Shown one piece after another: positions 1 through 5,929 of a stretch of DNA of 9,507 nt. The notes below the pieces were generated by a model. The model did not search any database, was not told the DNA's origin, and saw nothing but the letters and a program-made list of their open reading frames with translations. The translations under genes were made by a program, and so were the position numbers. The number at the start of each line of letters is the position of its first letter. Position 1 is the first letter of the stretch. Origin of the DNA: CAZUSO01 sp964622775 (GTDB taxonomy: Bacteria; Bacteroidota; Bacteroidia; Chitinophagales; Chitinophagaceae); the NCBI GenBank assembly GCA_964622775.1, contig CAZUSO010000088.1, positions 1 through 9,507 of the forward strand, written 5' to 3'.

Positions 1-194
1 CATGGAGGAATCTCCCAATCGGGAGGATGGGAAAACGCCCGGGAGATTCCTCCGCGCCATAAAATTTACTGCGCTGCGTTCCGTAAGTTTTACTTCGGTC
101 GGAATGACGACCGCATATACGCTTCACCCGGAATGACGATACCTTTTACATTCGGGAGATTGCTCCGGGGCGACAATTTGGGATGCACCCCTCC
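1..194 (+). repeat. Palindrome-rich interspersed repeat, copy 1
   Basis: Positions 1-190 match the reverse complement of 8895-9083 at about 94% (hand count, about 10 mismatches and one gap). The element is built from palindromic modules. A perfect 13-bp stem pairs GGAGGAATCTCCC (4-16) with GGGAGATTCCTCC (41-53). An AT-rich inverted pair lies at 60-69 and 83-92. Two GGAATGACG motifs follow (about 101 and 131), then a third GGGAGATTGCTCC-type motif near 154-166. It has no coding capacity, so it resembles a REP- or MITE-like non-autonomous element. It touches the window edge and may extend to the left. Confidence 0.85.
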
Positions 195-227
195 AAATTT
201 GCATATCGGGCAAAAAAATTAAAGCCT

Positions 228-235
228 TACTTTTG
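228..235 (+). promoter_or_regulatory. Bacteroidota-type -7 promoter element for the Skp-like gene
   Basis: TACTTTTG matches the Bacteroidota sigma-A -7 consensus TAnnTTTG exactly. The nearest upstream TTTG is at 198-201, a spacing of 26 bp, longer than the usual 17-23, so the -33 element is uncertain. Transcription would start near 240, leaving a leader of roughly 20-25 nt before the ATG codons at 261 and 267. This argues against the longer reading frame beginning at 183. Confidence 0.55.
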
Positions 236-260
236 CGGTGTATTTATAAAATCTTACTTT

Positions 261-869
261 ATGGTAATGAAAAACCTGACTTATGCATTAGGCCTGGTAA
301 TTTTAGCCGGTTCCTTTTCTGCCTGTAATAACAAAACAGAACCGAAAACAGATACAAAGCCTTCCGCTACGCAAAGTGCAGGAGCGGGTAACCTGAAAAT
401 TGCTTATGTAAACCTGGATACGCTGCAAAGTCAACTGGAATTTTTCAAAGCGAAAAAAGAAGAATTTGATAAGAAAGAAAACACGATGCGTGCTGAGTTA
501 ACGCGAATGGAGCAGCAACTGCAAAATGAATATATAGCCTTTCAAAAGGCAGCTCAGGCCGGAACACTTTCTCAGGCCGACGGCGAAGCCAAACAAAAAC
601 GCTTAGGACAATTACAGCAAAATCTCCAGGATAAGCAAGCTTCTATGGAGGCACAATACACTAAAGACCTCAGCGATTTTCAGGATGACCTGAAAAAACG
701 CTTAGATGAATATCTGGGAAAATACAATAAGGATAAGGGGTATGACTTTATCTTATCCCAGGGCCTGGGCAGCCAGATACTTTGGGGCAATCCCGCATTC
801 GACATTACCAATGATGTGGTGAAAGGCATGAATGAAACTGCGGACAGCTCCGACAGCGTGAAGAAATAG
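261..869 (+). CDS. OmpH/Skp-family periplasmic chaperone, predicted lipoprotein
   Basis: The product is about 200-202 residues. Counting from the ATG at 267, it opens with a lipoprotein signal: basic start, hydrophobic stretch, then a lipobox ending FSA-Cys20. An Ala/Thr/Lys-rich linker follows. The Skp/OmpH domain begins at LKIAYVNLDTL, continues as a long Glu/Lys/Gln-rich coiled-coil hairpin, and ends with YDFILSQG and ILWGNPAFDITNDVV, the typical C-terminal strands of the Bacteroidota versions of this family. Known members are trimeric holdases that carry unfolded outer-membrane proteins across the periplasm; here the lipid anchor would tether it to a membrane. ATG 261 and ATG 267 are both plausible starts; the frame is open back to an ATG at 183, but that start lies inside the flanking repeat and upstream of the predicted promoter. 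The gene stands alone and ends at a strong terminator. The family call is firm; the exact client role is inferred. Confidence 0.85.
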   Translation: MVMKNLTYALGLVILAGSFSACNNKTEPKTDTKPSATQSAGAGNLKIAYVNLDTLQSQLEFFKAKKEEFDKKENTMRAELTRMEQQLQNEYIAFQKAAQAGTLSQADGEAKQKRLGQLQQNLQDKQASMEAQYTKDLSDFQDDLKKRLDEYLGKYNKDKGYDFILSQGLGSQILWGNPAFDITNDVVKGMNETADSSDSVKK

Positions 870-890
870 AGTATGAACAAGGTTTTCCCG

Positions 891-936
891 AAACATCCGC
901 AGCAATCCGACGGGGTTTTGCTGCGGATGTTTTTTT
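891..936 (+). terminator. Rho-independent terminator of the Skp-like gene
   Basis: A perfect 15-bp stem (891-905 with 918-932; core ACATCCGCAGCAA) closes a 12-nt loop. The 3' arm runs straight into Ts up to position 936. It lies 21 bp after the stop codon. purH converges from the other side, but on that strand only a short T-run follows the stem, so termination of purH here would be weaker. Confidence 0.9.
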
Positions 937-954
937 AGATAAAATTGAATAGGA

Positions 955-2466
955 TTAGTGCTTAAAGTGGCGCATTCCGGTTATCACCATCACCATACCA
1001 TTATCCTTTGCAAACTGAATACTGTCGGCATCCCGGATGGAACCGCCCGGCTGAATGACGGCATCAATTCCCGCTTCGCCGGCGAGCTTTACACAGTCGT
1101 CAAACGGGAAAAATGCATCGGATGCCATTACGGCTCCTTTTAAGTCAAATCCGGACTGGGCGGCTTTTGCAATAGCCTGCTTCAATGCATCAATCCTGCT
1201 GGTTTGCCCGCATCCTTTACCCAGTAACTGTCCGTTTTTAACCAAAGCAATGGCATTTGATTTCAGTTGTTTGCAAATAATATTGGCAAATTCCAGGTCT
1301 TTGCGTTGCTCAGGGTTTGAAGGCTGTGCGCCTGTTTCCTCCCATTTTTCGAAATTGCCTTCATCCCGGTTTTGCATCAGTGTGCCGTTAAGCACATTTT
1401 TAAACTGTGCTTTTTGACCTTCCTTACTTTTATTGATTAGTAAGATACGATTCTTCTTTCCTTTCAAAACAGCAAGCGCATCTTCATTAAAATCAGAGGC
1501 TATCAGTATCTCAAAAAACAAATTATTGATGGTATGTGCGCTTTCCAGATCTATGCAGCGGTTGGTGATCAGCACGCCGCCAAAGGCACTTTCCGGATCG
1601 CCGGCCAAAGTTGCTTCCCAAGCCTCGGGCAAGGTTGATCTTCTCGCAATGCCACATACATTCGTATGTTTGATTATCGCAAACAGCGCCTCGGTATCAT
1701 CCTTAAACGCTTCGATGAGTTGCAGAGCTGCATCAGCATCCACAAGGTTGTTGTAAGAAAGCGCTTTGCCGTTTAACTGTTCGAACACGTCCTCCAAATT
1801 GCCGTAAAATCGTGCAGCCTGATGCGGATTTTCTCCGTACCTCAAGGGAATTTCCGGTCTGAGCGGCGTTAAAATCTTTTCACTAAAATAATTATTGATA
1901 GCAATATCATAATTCATCACCACATGAAACGCTTTGGCGGCAAATGCTTTGCGCTGCTCCAATGTTGTGCTTCCATTTTGCTGTTGTAAAATTTGCAATA
2001 AAAGCTGATAATCGTCCTGGCCGGCGATCACGGTCAGATCGTTAAAATTTTTGGCTGCGGCACGAATCATGCTTGGCCCGCCAATATCAATTTTTTCAAT
2101 GATTAAAGATTCTTCCTGCGTATTCTTCAGCGTTTCTTCAAATGGGTATAAATCCACAATGACCAAATCAATCTCCGGGATGTGGTACTGGCGCATATCT
2201 TCTATATCAGTGGCCAGCCCCCGGCGCCCTAAAATGCCGCCAAACACTGTAGGATGAAGAGTTTTTACCCGACCTCCTAAAATGGATGGATAGGTGGTCA
2301 GTTCCTCCACAGGCACACAGGAGATTCCCAGTTCTTCCACGAATTTTTGAGTGCCTCCGGTAGAATAAATTGTAATGTTTTGCGCTGCCAGCTCCCGGAC
2401 TACAGGTTCCAGACCGTTTTTATAAAAAACCGATATCAGCGCGGATTGTATCTTTTTGTCAGCCAT
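955..2466 (-). CDS. purH: Bifunctional AICAR formyltransferase / IMP cyclohydrolase
   Basis: The product catalyses the last two steps of purine synthesis in the cytoplasm: it formylates AICAR to FAICAR using 10-formyl-THF, then closes the ring to IMP. It has 503 residues, slightly shorter than the roughly 530 usual in enterobacteria. The N-terminal MGS-like IMP cyclohydrolase domain (about 1-195) shows YSTGGT (34-39), GGRVKTLHP (64-72) and DLYPF (105-109). The AICAR transformylase domain follows, with RYGENPHQ (209-216), the catalytic pair Lys266-His267 in IIKHTNVCG, SAFGG (293-297), KSNAIALVK (402-410), SDAFFPFDD (449-457) and QPGGSIRDAD (472-481). All key motifs are intact. The ATG at 2466 gives a normal N-terminus (MADKKIQSALISVF). 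The gene stands alone, convergent with the Skp-like gene; no clear promoter or riboswitch is visible in the 188 bp upstream. Confidence 0.97.
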   Translation of the reverse strand: MADKKIQSALISVFYKNGLEPVVRELAAQNITIYSTGGTQKFVEELGISCVPVEELTTYPSILGGRVKTLHPTVFGGILGRRGLATDIEDMRQYHIPEIDLVIVDLYPFEETLKNTQEESLIIEKIDIGGPSMIRAAAKNFNDLTVIAGQDDYQLLLQILQQQNGSTTLEQRKAFAAKAFHVVMNYDIAINNYFSEKILTPLRPEIPLRYGENPHQAARFYGNLEDVFEQLNGKALSYNNLVDADAALQLIEAFKDDTEALFAIIKHTNVCGIARRSTLPEAWEATLAGDPESAFGGVLITNRCIDLESAHTINNLFFEILIASDFNEDALAVLKGKKNRILLINKSKEGQKAQFKNVLNGTLMQNRDEGNFEKWEETGAQPSNPEQRKDLEFANIICKQLKSNAIALVKNGQLLGKGCGQTSRIDALKQAIAKAAQSGFDLKGAVMASDAFFPFDDCVKLAGEAGIDAVIQPGGSIRDADSIQFAKDNGMVMVITGMRHFKH

Positions 2467-2654
2467 TATTTGAAATAATAAAATGAATCAGGCCACGAAA
2501 TTAGCCATTATCGGCTTAAGATGAAATAAAAAACACCCTGTGCTAAAAAATTGAGCGCCTAAAAATGCAGGAATGTGAAATATTTTTTCGTATTTTGGAA
2601 CCGAATTTTAAATTTGTCAGTTCATTCTTTTCTTATTGATTATTTTTACGTCTT

Positions 2655-3170
2655 ATGAAGTCAATTAAATACGTTTTGATAGCTGCTTTAGGTTTTTTCG
2701 GCATTGCCGGCGCTGTATTTTTCAGCTCCTGCGAAACGGATCCCTGTACGGAGTTGAGTTGTAAAAACGGCGGCAGTTGCGCCAACGGCCTATGCCAGTG
2801 CCCGGCAGGCTATGAAGGCGCAGAATGTGAGATCAAGTCTGCGGATCGGTTTATCGGCACTTATGCCGGCCTGTCCCGCTGCGGCATATTTCCGGCTATG
2901 GACGACACTGCCTATATTACGTTGAAGAACGAACCGGATATACTGGAAGTAAAAGTGGGATTAAGCCGCACTTCTATCCTGCAATCGGTTGGCGTAGCGC
3001 GTACGCCCAATATTATCTTCCCCGATTATGAAGATGACGGCGTTCGCGTAGTTACCAATGCTACTATTGATAATGCCCAGCTTACGTTTTATGTGGAAAC
3101 GCTGAACAAGCAAACCGGCAGTCGCCAGGTCTGCACCTTCATTGGTATCCGCATCAACGACAGCCTGTAA
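2655..3170 (+). CDS. Small lipoprotein with an EGF-like domain
   Basis: The product has 171 residues. A signal peptide runs into a lipobox ending FSS-Cys26, so it should be a lipid-anchored envelope protein. Directly after the anchor comes one complete EGF-like module (about 31-58). Its six cysteines are Cys31, 36, 42, 47, 49 and 58, with the hallmark NGG between the second and third and GYEG before the last. The remaining ~110 residues start RFIGTYAGLSRC, look beta-rich, and hold two more cysteines (76 and 160) that could pair. This C-terminal part resembles domains often found in Bacteroidota lipoproteins, but I cannot name it. The gene is alone, divergent from purH, with no obvious terminator. 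Binding or structural roles are possible, but the sequence does not reveal a function. Confidence 0.8.
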   Translation: MKSIKYVLIAALGFFGIAGAVFFSSCETDPCTELSCKNGGSCANGLCQCPAGYEGAECEIKSADRFIGTYAGLSRCGIFPAMDDTAYITLKNEPDILEVKVGLSRTSILQSVGVARTPNIIFPDYEDDGVRVVTNATIDNAQLTFYVETLNKQTGSRQVCTFIGIRINDSL

Positions 3171-3270
3171 GCACGATTCCTCTTTTTTATGATGATCGAT
3201 GATGTTTCTACCATGCAATTGTCATTTGAGTCTGCATCATGAAGATGATGCCGTGGTATGTGTTTAAATA

Positions 3271-3440
3271 TCGCTCTGTTGTTTTGGTGGAGGTACTAAA
3301 AACAGAGGAAGGAGTTTGCAATTTCATACGGCGGAGTTGTCAAAACAGGAGGTAGCGCTTCTGGTGTGATGTTGTAAGTATCTATAAGCCGCTATTAGAT
3401 TAGCTTTGCTGAGAAGTTTCCTACAGAATGACAAAACGGA
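3271..3440 (+). repeat. Degenerate direct repeat, copy A
   Basis: The copy starts TCGCTCTGTTGTTTTGG and ends in the block TTAGATTAGCTTTGCTGAG, AAGTTTCCTACAGAATGACAAAA. The same opening and closing blocks, in the same order, recur at 3472-3606 with point changes. The middle is much more diverged and differs in length. The GGAATGACAAAA ending is shared with the fragment near 9126, suggesting a related repeat superfamily. Confidence 0.65.
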
Positions 3441-3471
3441 TCATAGGGGGCAAAAAATTAGCATTATCGTT

Positions 3472-3606
3472 TACCGCTTTGTTGTTTTGGTAAAAATACT
3501 AACGGGGGGAAGGAGTCCAAACTCCGGATGTCATAACTAAAGACGTCTATGCATCGCGTTAGATTAGCTTCGCTGAGAAAGTTTCCTGCGGAATGACAAA
3601 AACGAA
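3472..3606 (+). repeat. Degenerate direct repeat, copy B
   Basis: The copy opens TACCGCTTTGTTGTTTTGG and closes TTAGATTAGCTTCGCTGAG, AAAGTTTCCTGCGGAATGACAAA, matching copy A at both ends. Its middle has a small palindrome (GGAGTCCAAACTCC, 3512-3525) that copy A lacks in intact form. Copy A starts about 200 bp upstream. Confidence 0.65.
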
Positions 3607-3681
3607 ATATGCAGTCCGAAAATTCGTAATGTGCTCCAACAAACTTCATCACCCATTTTTCACAAATCAGCCCTATATCTC

Positions 3682-3719
3682 CAAAAGTCAAATGGCCATC
3701 TTTTGAGGGATGACCATTT
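3682..3719 (-). terminator. Terminator of the CHU_C-domain gene
   Basis: Reading the minus strand, AAATGGTCATC (3719-3709) pairs with GATGGCCATTT (3700-3690) around an 8-nt loop, with one T-G wobble. ACTTTTGG follows. It begins about 31 bp past the stop codon of the gene at 3751-5784. On the plus strand the stem is followed after a few bases by TTATTTTTTA, so it might work in both directions. Confidence 0.65.
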
Positions 3720-3750
3720 ACATGTTATTTTTTACCTTTTAAAAGAGTAA

Positions 3751-5784
3751 TTACCGAAGCAGTGTCACGGTTCCCGACCGCCTGTAGCGCTGACCGGTAA
3801 GATTGCAGTAGGCATCCACTTCCCACATATATACTCCCATCGGAACATCCTTACCCTGGTATGTGCCGTCCCAGCGCCCACCGAGGTCGTTGGTTGTAAA
3901 AACTTCACGCCCCCAGCGATCGAAAATTCTGAAGAAATTTATTTGCACGGTCTGCAAATTCAACAGGCCGAATGTGGCAATGCTGGGATTGGGACTTTGC
4001 GGGGTAAAGGCATTGGGTAGATGAATATCATCGCAGGGAACCGATACCAGCACGGAGTCAATCTTATAACAGCCATCCGTATTAAATACTTCGAGATAAT
4101 AGGTGATATCATATTCCGGCCGGGCCAAAGTATAAGGACTGTCCACGTAATTTACAATGAATGTATCCGGCCACCAGTTATAGGTGTATTGTGCCCCCAG
4201 TGTGGTCCCGGGGCCGCCGAGCATTGTGGTGGCTCCATCTCCCATCACGCGATCCGGACCGGCATCTGCAGCAATCTTGCTGACCGTAACATTCACCGGC
4301 TCCTTAATGATGCAGGATGGTTTGTAATAAATGGTCGCTAAATATTCCGTAGTATAATCCGGCCATACCTTGACAATCTTCCCGCCGGTAGTGTCAATAT
4401 TGTAATCGGGAAACCATTTGAAGCTGTCGGATATGGATAAGGCATATAATGTGACCGTATCGCCCACACAGATCAAGGTATCGTTTTTAGAGGTCATTGG
4501 GGGAGCCTCTTCGATAAAGATATTTTTACAACCTGTTTGCACATCGGGCAATCCCTGGTTAATCGTCAGATATACCGTGTACATTCCTGCCGTATCATAT
4601 TTGAACGGAGGCGGTATCATGGAATCGGAGGAAGGAATATTGGAATTGTCGCAAGGTTGATAAAAAATCTTACTCAGGGAATTGTCATTATTTGTCGCAT
4701 ATAAATACAGGCCGCCAGCTTCCGGTACAAATTGCGTAAGCGCCAGCGGTTGCACCATTGTGGCTACATTTCCGAAAAGCACAGCACTGTTGGGCAGGCT
4801 GTTGATGGAGCCGTACCAGTGTACCATAGCAATGCCGCTTCCGCCATTATTCAGTACATAAGCGTAATATTCATCACAGCCTTTGGTGATAGCAATGCCG
4901 GAAGGCAGTATCAGGCGATTATTAAAGGAACCTAAGTTCGTGGCCAGGGGTGTGCTATTATCCAGGTTGATTCCGAGTTCGCATTTGATTAGTCCGCTGG
5001 AAACACGATCGGTAACAAATAAGTACCAGTTGTCATCCTCCTCAATAGCCGTGATACCTGAAGCAGACTGAAATGCTCCGCCGGGATTTCCGATGAAAGT
5101 TGCCGTAGGCAATGCTGTAAGGCTTGCACCGAAATTCAGCCGGATTAAATCTGTACCGTTATTAAAAGTAAATCCATACCAGTCATCGCCATCTTTGGCG
5201 ATGTAAAGTAATGACGGTACTTCCAGTAAACCGTCGGTATTGCCCAAATTAGTCACATTGGTCGGGGCGACAAGAAGGCCGTTCCCAAAATCCAGGCGAA
5301 GCAGACTGGTATTGTCTAAGTTAGTGCCGCCGATGACAAAAACATGCCAGATGGCCCCATCATAAACTGCCTGCACTCCCTTTGGCGAAGGCGGCATATT
5401 ACCGTCCAGATCGCCCATTGCGTTTCCATAAGAAGGCCCATTCAGGCCAAGCGGGAATCCAATACGTGTCAGTGTGCCATTGTCATTAGTTACGAAACCG
5501 GTATAGCTGCTGTCCGTAGCCTGAACAACCGAGATCGCATTCCCGGTATTGATAAAAACATCAGAAGTGGGATAAGCCTCGCCCTGCGGCGGGTATTGAA
5601 ACTGTGGCGGGCAAAATGTCCATGAATAATTCTGCGCTCCGCTCACTACACCGGCAGGGGTAATTTCATGCCCGGCACATACCGTATCCGGAATGGTAAA
5701 CAAAGGCGTTTCTTGTGCAAAAAGATGGGTATTTGTTAGCAGTAAAGCCAATAGAATCGTAAATAATGATATTTTTTTGCTCAT
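3751..5784 (-). CDS. Secreted PKD/beta-propeller protein with CHU_C (type IX) sorting domain
   Basis: The product has 677 residues. A Sec signal peptide (1-23) should be cut at LFA-QE. The first part of a PKD-like domain follows (about 31-58, NYSWTFCPP), then about six repeats of roughly 50 residues (about 95-375) rich in TLTRIGF, LLRLDFG, DLIRLNFG and LIKCELG strands, as in Bacteroidota beta-propellers. FKYDTAGMYTVYLTIN (394-409) reads as the end of a PKD domain. Two further Ig/PKD-like domains lie at about 431-502 and 506-582. The last ~90 residues, from LPNAFTPQSPNPS through FRIFDRWGREVF and GGRWDGTYQGKDVPMGVYMW to GTVTLLR, are the gliding-motility-associated C-terminal (CHU_C) domain, known to direct export by the type IX secretion system. 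The protein is therefore probably cell-surface or extracellular, with a binding role rather than an enzymatic one; no catalytic motif is visible. The gene stands alone, divergent from the S46 peptidase. Confidence 0.87.
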   Translation of the reverse strand: MSKKISLFTILLALLLTNTHLFAQETPLFTIPDTVCAGHEITPAGVVSGAQNYSWTFCPPQFQYPPQGEAYPTSDVFINTGNAISVVQATDSSYTGFVTNDNGTLTRIGFPLGLNGPSYGNAMGDLDGNMPPSPKGVQAVYDGAIWHVFVIGGTNLDNTSLLRLDFGNGLLVAPTNVTNLGNTDGLLEVPSLLYIAKDGDDWYGFTFNNGTDLIRLNFGASLTALPTATFIGNPGGAFQSASGITAIEEDDNWYLFVTDRVSSGLIKCELGINLDNSTPLATNLGSFNNRLILPSGIAITKGCDEYYAYVLNNGGSGIAMVHWYGSINSLPNSAVLFGNVATMVQPLALTQFVPEAGGLYLYATNNDNSLSKIFYQPCDNSNIPSSDSMIPPPFKYDTAGMYTVYLTINQGLPDVQTGCKNIFIEEAPPMTSKNDTLICVGDTVTLYALSISDSFKWFPDYNIDTTGGKIVKVWPDYTTEYLATIYYKPSCIIKEPVNVTVSKIAADAGPDRVMGDGATTMLGGPGTTLGAQYTYNWWPDTFIVNYVDSPYTLARPEYDITYYLEVFNTDGCYKIDSVLVSVPCDDIHLPNAFTPQSPNPSIATFGLLNLQTVQINFFRIFDRWGREVFTTNDLGGRWDGTYQGKDVPMGVYMWEVDAYCNLTGQRYRRSGTVTLLR

Positions 5785-5929
5785 ACTGTATTGAGTAAAA
5801 TTCTTTATTATTGCTGTTATATTGTTATCAAGTTTGAGTTAGCCTCACGTAAATTTTGGCTAATGTAATAAGTTTCTCGTAATTTCTTTACTATCTATAA
5901 TTATTTTTATTTTCACTAAAAGAATTATC

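Larger units (their letters stand above)
3171..3750. other. Gene-free spacer with degenerate repeats
   Basis: This 580-bp spacer separates two convergent genes. It holds two diverged direct copies of a repeat (3271-3440 and 3472-3606) and a terminator hairpin (3682-3719). I see no RNA gene or convincing reading frame. A minus-strand frame of 75 codons (3464-3691) is largely the translation of the second repeat copy. Confidence 0.7.

Noticed and set aside
183..260. Longer N-terminus for the Skp-like protein starting at ATG 183
   Set aside because: It begins inside the repeat, lies upstream of the predicted TAnnTTTG promoter element, and would bury the lipoprotein signal behind 26 unrelated residues.
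2467..2654. Purine riboswitch or PurR-type operator upstream of purH
   Set aside because: I found no aptamer-like three-way junction or palindromic operator; the region is simply AT-rich with at best a one-mismatch -7 element at 2496-2503.
3464..3691. Minus-strand frame of 75 codons
   Set aside because: It mostly covers repeat copy B and its flank, has no recognisable domain or signal peptide, and overlaps the terminator hairpin.
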